Positions 23,701 to 34,367 of a stretch of 64,000 nt of DNA are shown here, one piece after another; position 1 is the first letter of the stretch, and the number at the start of each line of letters is the position of its first letter. A program made the position numbers and the translations under genes. The notes beneath the pieces were generated by a model. That model was not told the origin of the DNA. It did not search any database and saw only the letters and a program-made list of their open reading frames with translations. Where the stretch lies: NCBI RefSeq assembly GCF_029168945.1, contig NW_026870037.1, positions 496,001 through 560,000 of the forward strand, in the 5' to 3' direction. This DNA is from Cannabis sativa. Its lineage: Eukaryota; Streptophyta; Magnoliopsida; Rosales; Cannabaceae.

Positions 23701-24812
23701 ATCACCAAAATAAGCTGTGATAATATCAGTCATTCCCTGCTTGGAGTGGACAGCAATGCCACGGTCATCATTTAAAAATTTGATGGTGTTGTGTTTCCTT
23801 CTTGATGAAGCATAAGCATGGAAAAATTTCGTGTTTTGATCACCATTTTGCAACCAATCTACACGAGATCGCTGCTGCCAGTAGGTTTCTTCTTGAGCCA
23901 ACAAATCATCTAACACATTTTCATGATGCTTCAGTTCTTGGATAACAGTTGGGGAGCGATCATTATCATTGTTGAGGTCTTTCACCTTCTTTTGGGCTCG
24001 TGAAATATTCTTTTTGAAGCTGCCAAATTTCTGCTGGTGCCATTGTTGAAGAGATTCAGCACACCTTTGAAGGTTATTGACAAAAACATCAGCCACATTT
24101 CCGGTTGTAACTTGGTGCCAATTTTGTTGAATCAAGTTTGTTGCCTCCTCCTCTTGTAACCAAAGCTTTTCGAAACGAAACCGAGAGCACCTTGGTCGCT
24201 GTTGCTGCTGCTGGTGTGTTGAATTTAAAGGAAGAATTTGAACTGCTATAGCACGATGATCCGAACGGTAATAATCAAGGTGGTGAGTAATAATTGATTG
24301 AAAAGTACCCTCCCACATAGTATTTGCAAAACACCAATCTAAGCATTCCTTAATAGTATCAATTGTATGCCTTCCTTTAATCCATGTAAACTGATCACCA
24401 TCAAAAGCTTGTTCATGTAGTTGACAGAGGTCAAGAACTTTTCTAAACATATCCATTTGAGCCTCATTACGTAAAGCTCCTCCTGATTTATTGTGATTTG
24501 ATAGGATTTCATTGAAGTCACCAATGACTATCCAAGGTAACAATGGGGCAACATCTTTTAATCTCTCTAACAAAATCCATGTATGGAGACGATTATGGAC
24601 AGCCGGGGCACCATAAAAGGCAGTGAAGTGCCATGTTGGGCCATTTCCACAAGACATGTAACAATCAAACATATTTATATTATAGTTTAAAAGGGTTACA
24701 TCTACATCATCTTCCAGAGTAACATTAAACCTCCACTAAGACCAACACGAGAGACTTCAAGTCCATTATTAAAACATAAAACATTACGAAAGCGAGAAAT
24801 AGATTTAGGACC
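20767..24812 (-). pseudogene. LINE ORF2, main part: endonuclease remainder, RT, zf-RVT, RNase H
   Basis: The minus-strand frame is broken by stops at 23124-23122, 22365-22363, 21777-21775 and 21333-21331, and a 1-base shift near 24720. The part from 24672 has endonuclease motifs (WIVIGDFNEI, SDHRAI). RT then follows with SDGMSAMFYHKYW, DMSKAFDRVE, GLRQGDP and FADDSLLF (the YxDD equivalent). Next comes a zf-RVT module (about 21770-21550, CSLCHNAWES). Last is an RVT_3-type RNase H starting MNVDATVN (21222-20767). Three of the stops fall where the family has Trp (TGG) and one at a likely Gln, inferred from motif context. It cannot make a functional protein. Confidence 0.92.
24808..24812. repeat. 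Target-site duplication GGACC, left copy (Tat element)
   Basis: Matches 44543-44547 exactly. Both copies belong to LINE ORF2 codons. Confidence 0.95.
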
Positions 24813-25667
24813 TGTTGTCGAGTGAATTTCGCAACACCAAATTATATTATTTTGTTAATATCAAAGAGAATTTTATGTGTAAAGACAAGTGCGAGTATTC
24901 AACCTAAAATGGCGAGTACTCGACTGGGAATGGGAAAACAATCAACGAAAGTTGGAAAATAACAATAAAACAGAGAATTATAGTGGTTCAGTCAGATTAT
25001 GATCTGCTTAGTCCACTGTAGCAAGGGATTCGTAGGTGCCATTTCATGGTGGATCACCTCTTTATATACAAAGCAGGTGTCCAATCGGTTACATAAGGAT
25101 CACATTCATTGTTAATCCATTATTTACATATTGAATTGCAATAATTAAACCCAAGCAACGTTAACATTAATAAATGAACGACAGTTATCAAGTCCATCAA
25201 CGTATGCGTCTTCCACATCTGCGAGTTGACTGTTCATGTTCCGTTGATGAGCTCGCAGGGTCACCAGTACGTTTGGAACGTCTGTACCCTTAGGAAATTG
25301 CCTCTTGTAGACATCGCATGTCGCGCTGGTAGAACCTAGACATGCGAATCCATATCGGCTTGTCAGGGCTATTGGGTCATTGGGACCAAATCGCATCATA
25401 GAGAGTTGGTCTCTATGCTTTCGCATAAGTATAGAGGGGATATTCGCATATGTCCTGGCACATGCGAATTGGGTCTACCCTGCATAATGCGAATTACGGT
25501 TATGCGATCCGACTTAGGTCATACTCGCTGGCTTTATCCTGGGCGAGGTTGAAACTTCGAGAAGTCTCTCACGGACATTTCAGCTTTCATTGGAAATCTG
25601 AATACACGTGTCCCTTAAATAGGAGTCTGGTCTCGAGTTTCTAGGTGAGAGAAATCTCACTATAACA
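24813..25667 (-). repeat. Tat element 3' LTR (left), 855 bp
   Basis: TGTTGTCGAG...CTATAACA, the same length as the right LTR, with about ten substitutions and no length change. It lies upstream of the antisense gene and so could supply upstream sequence to that gene's promoter. Confidence 0.96.
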
Positions 25668-25680
25668 CATGCCCCTAGTT
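25668..25680 (-). promoter_or_regulatory. Probable polypurine tract of the Tat element
   Basis: The minus strand reads AAACTAGGGGCATG directly before the 3' LTR. It is purine-rich but short, and assigned by position. Confidence 0.5.
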
Positions 25681-25947
25681 TCGCGATGTGACAGGTGCGG
25701 TCACAGAGGGAAACTATTGCTCGAGAGACAGGTGAAGGGTTGTCACGAGGAGGTGACCTTTTGGTTGTCCCATCGAGGGTTTCGAAAAATGACGGCTGTA
25801 ATTATTACCTTTTATTGCATTTATGGTGCCACGTCACTAAAACTCCTCGGTTTTCGTGTAGGCGTGGCCATCGTTGGTCGTTGGATTGGGCGACCTTATG
25901 TATTCTGGTTGCCACGTGTCGTGATCCCATTAAGTGAGGGATATGGG

Positions 25948-25955
25948 TATTTAAA
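25948..25955 (+). promoter_or_regulatory. TATA-like box of the antisense gene
   Basis: TATTTAAA follows GGATATGGG and lies about 180 bp before the first inferred donor site. A CT-rich leader (25985-26100) follows, as in plant 5' UTRs. A start in this region would give a leader exon to 26137. Confidence 0.5.
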
Positions 25956-26910
25956 CCCTTTGATACGAATCAAATTCCCATTTTTCTCTCTTGTTTCTTA
26001 ACTTCCTTGTTCCCTCCCTTACAACGACTTCAAAACCGTTTTTACCTTTTGCCCAGATTTCTACCGATCTTCTAAAGCATCCTCAATCTCAGAAGTAATC
26101 GAGAGCAATCGCAGGAACAACTTGCCAAAAACTAAAGGTTAGTTTCGAGTTCCATTGCATTTTTTGTTTTCTGTGTTCGAGAAAGAGTGTTTCTTCTGGG
26201 TTTTGGTATTTTGGGGCTTTTTAGGAATGTATGTTTGTAAGGGATATGTATGAGGTTACGTTTTTTGGATAAAAAACTGGGTAATCCTATGAAAAATGAC
26301 CTGTAAATTGGAATAACCGCATACTGTATAAGAAATATTTAAATAGGCGCTGTTTCATACTTTGAATACTCGCGGGTATTCGGATGAACAGTTCGAATAC
26401 TCGCACACTGACAGAACTTATTTACTTCTAATTATTGGCTAGATCTTTTAGGATTTTGTATGCTGTGAGTTGAATTGCGAGAGTATTAATCGCTATTCCA
26501 AATGGTGGGTGTGTCACAGTATTCTAATGATCATATAGGCGATTATATGCCCCTTGAGATACTGTGATACACCCAGCCATTTGCGACATGCGTTAATATT
26601 CAAATGAGCGTACTCCTTGGCTGATAGGTAGTCTCGGAACGGTGGGAGTAACTCAGTAATTTCAGGGTCATGCTTGAGAACGCATGCCCCTTGAGTAACT
26701 GAGTTTCTCCCAGCTGTTTCTGGAGATATATCACTTGGCCCAGGATGCGCGACTTATTCGCATCTCAACTCACATACAAATGGGGTGGTCAGCATTCGTA
26801 AGGATGCTGATCATTCTAGCAACTGCGATTTTATAGTTTTAATGCGGGTGAGATCACTTATTTTTGTTTTTCACACATTGATCATGCTGAAAAGATCTTC
26901 TATCTTTCAG

Positions 26911-29000
26911 ATGAGCGACTTGTCGGATAGCCAACTGCTCGGCTCGAGAGGCCATGCATTCGATGGCGACGATGACCAGGAGGAAGACAGCTTCCTCCCA
27001 ACTTCGATTTCAAAAGAGGAGGCCGCACCAATAGAGCTAGGCCCGATGTCTTCTGCAAACATCGAAAGAATGGTGCAGGAACTTGCCGAACTTGGGACCA
27101 TCGACATTCGAGACAGTGAGTCCACGGTGTCGGCCCGCGACTACCTTATTCACTCGAGGCATGCTCCTGACGTCGAAGTCGAGGAGATGGACGATGACTG
27201 GACGACCCCAGCTCGCGAATCAGGCGAGGATGAAGAAGAGGCGGAAGGGAGTGGGACTGATTCGGTCGACGACACCCAGCTGAACGAGCCCTTCGCGTGC
27301 GAAGATCTGATTTCGAGGGTTACCAAATCAGACTTCACTACCTTTACGAGGTTAAATCTGCTGCGACTTGCGTTTCAGCGACCTAAACCGACCCAAAGGG
27401 CGCATCTCCCTTTTACCAACCCTGCGATTATTCCCACAGAGGATGTGGTAGTCTCAATACCCATTCTCCGATGTGGGGTATCAGTCCCCTTCCATCCTTT
27501 CATCGCAGCCATTCTTAAACGGTACGATGTATCACCTTTCCAACTAACTCCAAACAGTTATCGCACAGCCCTAGCCTTTTACGCAATGTATATGGAGTAC
27601 GTTCATAGGGCTCCCTCAGTAGAAGAGTTCAGCTATTTCTACGATATAAAAAGCGTAGGCCTTCATAACGGTTTCTACTGCTTTAGCAAATGGGCGACTT
27701 CTGAAATCAATGGAGTAGAAGGAATGGTGTCGAACATGGGGGACTGGAAATCAAAGTGGTTCTACGTCTTTAAAGTCCCTGGGATTAGAACTGACTTTAA
27801 TCGCAGACCTAGTATGTCGCGTGTTTTTTAACTTAGGCATTTTCTGATTTACTTTGAGATCTTATGCTAACTCGCTCTTTCTTGTTCTCGCAGATAGACC
27901 AGCTCGACCGGCACTTGACGCGACTCGTAGAGAAATAGCCGAAATCCTTGGGAGCCTTCTGGTACAAGATCGCGACTGGCGATTACTGTGTACGACTGTC
28001 AAGCTGCGAGAACATCAGCTGATTCCAGAGAACGCAAGTCTTCAAAGAGAGCCAGTATACAAAGAACCGTCTGAGAGACAACAAGAGTGGATAGACAAAC
28101 GCCTCTCCAAGCAAACTTCTCGACCAGTCTCAGGTAATTTATCTCATGTTATAAACTGATGCCTTGAATTTTATTTATACTTATCTTTTATTTATCTTCG
28201 TAGAGATGACTTTTCTGAAGTCCACGCTCGTCCTTAAAATCAAGCCGAAGAGTGGAACAGCGACGACATCGCCCGTTGTTGCCCTGAAGAGGAAGAGCGA
28301 TGTGGTGGCTCCTCTTGCCGCAGATTCTTCCAAGAAACTGGCTAAGACCACGCAGGACAAGGGGAAGAAAGTTCTGATCGAGCCAACCGTCCGAGCCCGC
28401 GACTTCCTGGCTATGCAGGAGAAGTTCGTGGGCGAGGAGTTCATATCCAAGGCGGAGAAGATCCCTTCTGAGGAGCTTGTTTTGCGTTCTGTGGAGTTGG
28501 CTTCGCAGTCGATGACCCTATTCCTGAAAGCTGTTGCCGCTGATTCGAAGGAAGCTGACTCGCTGAAGAGGCACAATGCCCAGCTTCAGGAGAACATGAA
28601 GAGGCTGAAGCAAGAGGCAGCTAGAAAGGATAAAGAGCTTGAAGAAATTTGCAAGGCTAAGGAGCAGGCTGAGCTCGAGGCCAAGAACTCTCGGGGGAAG
28701 ATCGAGGAGATGACTCGCGACTTGGAGGTCGAGAAAGAGAATGGGAAGAAACAATATGATCAGGCAGTTTCTGATTATATTTACACCACTCTTTCCAAAG
28801 TCCCAAACTTCGACTTCTCGATCCTCGGAGCAGAAGCTACTGAGATGGCCGAGGCTTTTCGCGCTATGTCGCCCACTCAAACTCAAGGTGGTGGAGGGAA
28901 CCTTCCTGAAGAGGTCGAGGGTGCGGATGCTGAGGAAGCCGAGAACGAGGTTGTCAGCAAAGTCGCGGATGAGACTGCTCCTGTTGCTCCAGATGCTTGA
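26911..29000 (+). CDS. Intact spliced antisense gene in the Tat element, 645 residues
   Basis: Coding exons 26911-27811, 27894-28133 and 28204-29000 (901+240+797 bp = 646 codons with stop) have GT-AG introns and matching phases. A leader exon ends at 26137 (AAAG/GTTAG), and a 773-bp leader intron ends TTTCAG directly at the ATG. The protein begins MSDLSDSQLLGS, followed by an acidic region (to about residue 125). A globular middle part carries ARDYLIHSRH, FHPFIAAILKRYDVSPFQL and YRTALAFYAMY, like proteins annotated as putative plant transposon or gag-like domains. A Lys/Glu-rich C-terminal coiled coil (about 500-580) and an acidic tail complete it. Tat-lineage elements are known to carry extra ORFs in this place, sometimes antisense. 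Function unknown. In contrast to gag-pol no stop or shift is seen. Confidence 0.8.
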
Positions 29001-29393
29001 CTTTTCTATGTTAAAACTGTTGTGCTTTTTAATTTTACTTGTTTAGTTTATTATGCGGTACAGGGGTACTCGCGCTTTCTACTTAGACAAATTTGTTTTT
29101 TACTTTGGACAAATTTATATCCTCGCAGGGATAATTATCCTTTAACATTTTCGCGGTACACGGGTACTCGCATTTTTTAATATATATGCGACTTTAATTA
29201 CAGCTTGGTGTAATAAGTAGAAATATTTACAAGTCTTTGACAAAATTTGAAAATTTAACAATCATGAATCAATCTCCTTTATATAATCAATAGTACCTTG
29301 TGGCATATATACCCCCCTATACTTAGGATTTTTTTTTTATGAAAAATATCTAAGTATAAGTACAAGAGTGAACATAGTTTAATAATGCGAGTA
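29001..29393. other. Spacer between antisense gene and integrase end
   Basis: AT-rich, with three short GCG-containing repeats (CGGTAC[A]GGGTACTCGC-like at about 29055 and 29151). It is the zone where the two converging transcripts of the Tat element would end or overlap. No gene seen. Confidence 0.5.
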
Positions 29394-29740
29394 CTATTGA
29401 TAATATAATTTTAAACTCTCGCCATTCCAAGCTCGTGGAATTGCAGTTCCATCGAGTGTTGCGAGTCGGTATGTGGCATCACCAATTTTTTCTATGATGA
29501 GATATGGTCCTTCCCAATTATCCCCAAAGACCCCATGTGACGGGTTTTTGGTATTTGGCATTACCCTTCTAAGGACCAAGTCTCCTGCTCGCAGGACTTT
29601 TACTTTCACCTTGGAGTTAAAGTATCTTACAGTTCGCTGCTGGTAAGCCACATTTTTTAAGTGCGCTTGATCACGCTTTTCCTCCAGAAGATCAAGGCAG
29701 AATAGCTGTTTTTCGTTGTTCTGCGAGATGTTGAAAACAT
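29394..29740 (-). pseudogene. Tat integrase C-terminal part
   Basis: The reading frame ending WNGESLKLYYQ (29651-29394) has the SH3-like GPYLIIEKIGDATYRLATLDG segment typical of the end of gypsy integrases. It continues the integrase of 37986-40639 but is separated from it by the inserted large-LTR element (TSD ATCTG at 29741-29745 and 37981-37985). Confidence 0.88.
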
Positions 29741-29745
29741 ATCTG

Positions 29746-32700
29746 TGTTAGGTTTTATGCCCTAAATAAAACTCTTTACAATCTGATTAGTTATCAATAT
29801 AAGAAATTTGAAGTGATTGATGTTTGCATGAATTTTATTTATCTTTTCTAATTTTTATTTAATTTTTATTTTTAAAATAACATTTAATTTTTAAAAAGTA
29901 GTTAGCAAATTTTGAAATGATATTTAGGTTGGTTGAAACCTAATTTTTCAAATAGTAGGTTTAATTTTAAATATTTATTTTTAAAAATAATTTCGAAATT
30001 TTAAATTTATTTTATTTTCGAAATTAATTAAATTTTTTTTATTTTTCGAAATTAATTAAAATATTTTTTTTAATTATTTATTTTTTCGAAATTATTTATT
30101 TAAAATTAAATAAATCCTACTTCCAACTATCCAGCTAACCTTGTTGCAGGAGTATGTGTTTTTAGCTTGTATGTAAGTTTTAAAAACCTATTATTACTTG
30201 ATTGCAAATAGCCATGGTTACTTTTTGCCAGATCTAATGATCTGATGGCTCCCTTGGTCAAGTAAATAATTTGTAACAGGTAAATTTTACAATCTTCTTT
30301 CATCTGTGTATGACCTAGCAACATGATAGGATCCATCCAAAGTGTGCCTGTGTGAGCCTATATGTTTATTTTGTTTTAATATAGATACATATAGGTTGTT
30401 GCTAAATAAAATGTCACACCATGATAGATTTTATTTAGGTCCATTTAGTTTTTGGACCTATTCAATTAATAACAGTTATTCATTTTAAGGTTAAATTCCT
30501 CTCTTTTGGGCCTTGTGTGAGAGTTGGGTGCCATAGAAGTGGGTACGACATACTGAACCCAACACCCCCTCACATGAACTACCCCAATTGTGAAGGCCCA
30601 TTTGCCTGATTTGAATAACTGTACTAGGTTAATTATATTAGTTTGACCTAATAAAATTGAATTAGCAACATAATTAACTTTTAAAATATATGAAAATTTA
30701 TTTTCATTTTAATATTTTAAAGTTAATTTTAAGAAAAACACTTTTAGTTTTAGATATTAATTCTAGACAAACTATTTGTATTTTTCTTGTATTTAATTAA
30801 ATATAGAATTTTAACTAACTAAGATTCTTTCTGAGCTTATTTAATTAAATATTCCTATTTAAGTTATAAATTAGTTGTATCAACTGATTTTTCTTATCTA
30901 ACTTAAATTTGAATATTTGATTTAAATTTTAAATCAAGTTGAGGAATCTTAGGCATTAGTTATTAAAGATTCTTAAGATATTTTTTAAGTTAATATCTTT
31001 TCAAATATTAACTTGAAATGGAATATCTTAGATATTTTTTGGTTAATATCTTTTCAAATATTAACTTTAAAAGATATCTTCAAATTAAGTGGTTACAACT
31101 TAATTTGTGATATTTAATTAAATCTAGATTTGAAATTATTTAAGTTTTAGATTTTTTCTATATAACTTAAATTAGATATTTTTCAAATTTTGAAAAGATA
31201 CTTAGTCAAATAAGATATTTTCTAGATAGTAATTTCTAGACTACTTATTATTTCTAATACTTATAGGAAAATATTATACTTTTGTGAAATTAATTATTTA
31301 AATAATTAATTTTGGTACAATTTTATTAAGTATATTTTTCCTAGTATTAAATAGAAATTAATAATTAAGGCTTCTCTACACTTAATTATTTATTTCTTGA
31401 ATTTAATTCAATTAATTAAGTTGAAAAATCTAAATATCTAAGTTGATTTTCATCATGATACTTAAATATTTATTGATTTTTCATGACACTTAATTAAATA
31501 GAAAATTATTTTTTAGGTTGAAATTTAATTTTTCAACTTAAATTTAAATAATTTTCAAAATATATATTTTTTTCTTTATTTTATTAATCAATTTCGAAAA
31601 ATTGCATTATGCAATATTTTCGAATTTTTTTTGAAAAATAGATTGAGTTGTAAATTAATTAATTATTTTAATTAATTCTTGGACCAACTCAAGTCAATGA
31701 TTTTTTCATTTAATAGATTAATTTAAAATAAGTGAATTTAAAATATATATATTATTAGAAATTGAATTAACTAGTCAAAAGAATATCTAGATAGGTGATA
31801 TTTTTGCTTGAAGTATTTCTTTTCTATTTTTATTATTTTTCGAAAATTGTATAGTAAGTGTTATGTTCTTTCCAGGACATTAGTAAAGTATACTAGTTTC
31901 GAATGTATGGAGTATACATTGGACTGGACCGATATTGCAACTAAGTTAAGATATTACAAACTTACCGTTATACATATCTTTCCAAGTCAATATCAGTAGT
32001 TGATCTTAAGATTGAAAAGAATCTAAATCCTGATATGCTTGGGCTCAACTCAGGAGTGCTATTCATGTTCTTTGATTTATTAGTTAAGCCTACTTTTGGG
32101 TCAGGGTGATACGTATATTTTGGGAACATGATAGTATGATTGAGTGGGAGTCTTGAACATAAATATGGAATCTATAGCTTCTACTGGTGTATAGAAGTTA
32201 AGTGATGATTCCCTTCGAGCTTAGCAAATAGAAGTAAATGGATGAGCTCTTGTTTAACTGACTAATTATTAGATCACTAAACACCATTTACAGGTAGCTA
32301 AGTGTTTTAAGGGGCAAAATACATTGAGGGGTGAGAACGGTAAAGAAATCCCATCTCGATGTAAATCATCTATATAGAGGATCTTTAAATCACAATAAGA
32401 TTATAACAATGGTTAAATGAGATAGTATATTGGTATCGTGAAACATACAATATGCTCTATATAAGTCTGAGAGTGCAATTCTAAGTTCTAAGAGTGGATT
32501 CAACGAAGAATTAATAAGTAGGAATTTACTTGGTAAATTTGGTTCACTTATTGGAAGCTCAGCATATAGATCCATGGTCCCCATTCTAGTTGAGAACATT
32601 CTGCTTGTAAGACTCATTAATTGATTCGTGATTGATCAATTATAATTCTAAAGTTAGACTATGTCTAATTTTATGAATTTTCACTAAGCAGGGGTGAAAT

Positions 32701-33457
32701 TGTAAGGAAAAGAGTTTCTAGGTTTATTTATTTATTAATGGACTTTATATGTCTAATTAATAATTAAATTAAATGACAATATTATTTAATAATCTATTTT
32801 AGTTATTAAATAATTAGTTTTGGCATTTAAAAGGTTAGAATTGGAAAATTGGCGTTTTTGAGAAAATAGAGACAAAATTTGATAAAATTGCAAAATTAAG
32901 TGGGGCCCATTACAACACCTATGGCCGGCCACTTAATATGATTTTTCAAATTATTATTTTCATTATTTTAATGCCAAATAATTCTAAACCTAAACCTAGT
33001 AAGTTGCCTATAAATAGAAAGTGATGGCTCATTCACAACACATGCTTTCATTAGCTTTTCTGACAGAAATTTCTCTCTTCAGAAAATTGAGCCTTCCTCA
33101 CTCTCTAACTTGGCCGAAACCTCTCTCCCTCTTTTCCCTTCATCTTTTTTGTGACCCTAGTGAAAGAGTAAGTGCCCACACACAGCAAGCAGTAACTCAA
33201 TCATAGATTGGAAGACTGTGAAGGATCAAAGCTTGAAGAAGAAGGAGATTCGGGCTCAGATCTTGATTATACTCTGCTACAGAAAGGAATCAAGGGTTAG
33301 AGATCTGAGTGGAAGGAGACATTTATTCCGCTGCATCAATGTAAGGTTTTCTTAACTTTATATGTGTTTATTTTATCGTTTTAGAAAGTTCATATTTAGG
33401 ATGTTAATAAACATACTTGTGAGTAGATCTAAGATCCTGGTAAAATAATTCCCAACA
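29746..33457 (+). repeat. 5' LTR of the large-LTR element, 3712 bp
   Basis: Complete from TGTTAGGTTTTATGCCC to CCCAACA. It contains long AT-rich blocks, a moderately GC segment near 30500-30620, and a promoter-like zone with CTATAAATA at 33008-33016. A CT-rich leader follows, as expected for the U3/R border. Confidence 0.93.
33008..33016 (+). promoter_or_regulatory. TATA box of the large LTR
   Basis: CTATAAATA lies about 440 bp before the end of the 5' LTR. The 3' LTR has the same box at about 37531-37539, where it would direct transcription rightward into the Tat pol remnant, antisense to pol. Confidence 0.65.
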
Positions 33458-33459
33458 AC

Positions 33460-33472
33460 TGGTATCAGAGCC
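33460..33472 (+). promoter_or_regulatory. Primer binding site, initiator Met-tRNA type (large-LTR element)
   Basis: TGGTATCAGAGCC two bases after the 5' LTR. It fixes the element as plus strand. Confidence 0.95.
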
Positions 33473-34367
33473 ATGGTAATTGATTTACTTGCATGTAATT
33501 TGGACTTTAAAACGATTATTTGTATGTTCTTTGGATGGTATCATGTTGTATTGAGTGTTATTTGATGATTGATTGATGATTATGAAATTTTCGTGAAAAA
33601 TAATTGTTATTTCGGTTCTGGAATTATTTTTATTGGATAGTATGGAAAAAATTAAGCAAGTTATCCTTTTACAGAACTCAATTTGGATTTTATTTGAATT
33701 AGTTATGATTTTTTGAAGATTTGACAAAATCGGGGCTGTGCTGATAGTTTCCTGCGATCGCAGAACTGTCCGTACAGTTTCGAATTTTTTCAATTTTCTT
33801 CAATTTTTCATACTTTTTCATGGAATTAACTTCCAATTTTTTGTATGGTTTTATATATATACTATTACTATTCCTAATTCAATTCTAATTATCATTTTGA
33901 ATTAATTTAATTTTTTTTTAATTTAATTCAAGATATTAGTGTAATTTGAATTTGAATAGAACTAGTATTTATCTTTTTGCTTAAAAATCTATCTTATTTT
34001 TAAATTTGATTATATTTTTTTTAAATTTAAGGTCAGATTTTTTTTTAGATATTTAAAATATCTTTTAAGATATTTATAATATCTTTTAAGATATTTAAAA
34101 ATATCTTATCTTTTAAGATATTTATAATATCTTTTAAAGATATTTATAATATCTTTTAAGATATTTAAAAATATCCTATCTTTTAAGATATTTTAAAAAT
34201 ATCTAATCTATTAAGATTTTTTAAATCTTTTTAGATATTTTGACCTTATTTGAATTTAAAATAAGATATTTATAATCATGTAATTTTAAATAGATATAAG
34301 ATATTTTGCTAATTTTTTAAATTTTGTTATTTTATTTATTTAAATTAAATTTAAAATCTGAAAAGAT
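33473..34367 (+). other. Non-coding middle of the large-LTR element
   Basis: About 0.9 kb of AT-rich DNA with no gag or pol similarity. It contains a small GC segment (33722-33780) and the palindromic array 34047-34205. It ends abruptly at the 12-base stretch ATTTTATTTATC where the truncated 3' LTR begins. Confidence 0.8.
34047..34205. repeat. Array of self-complementary AAGATATTTATAATATCTT units
   Basis: About five or six units of roughly 30 bp. Each contains AAGATATTTATAATATCTT or AAGATATTTAAAAATATCTT, which are palindromic and could extrude as cruciforms or fold in RNA. The array lies just before the deletion junction at 34368. Confidence 0.8.
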
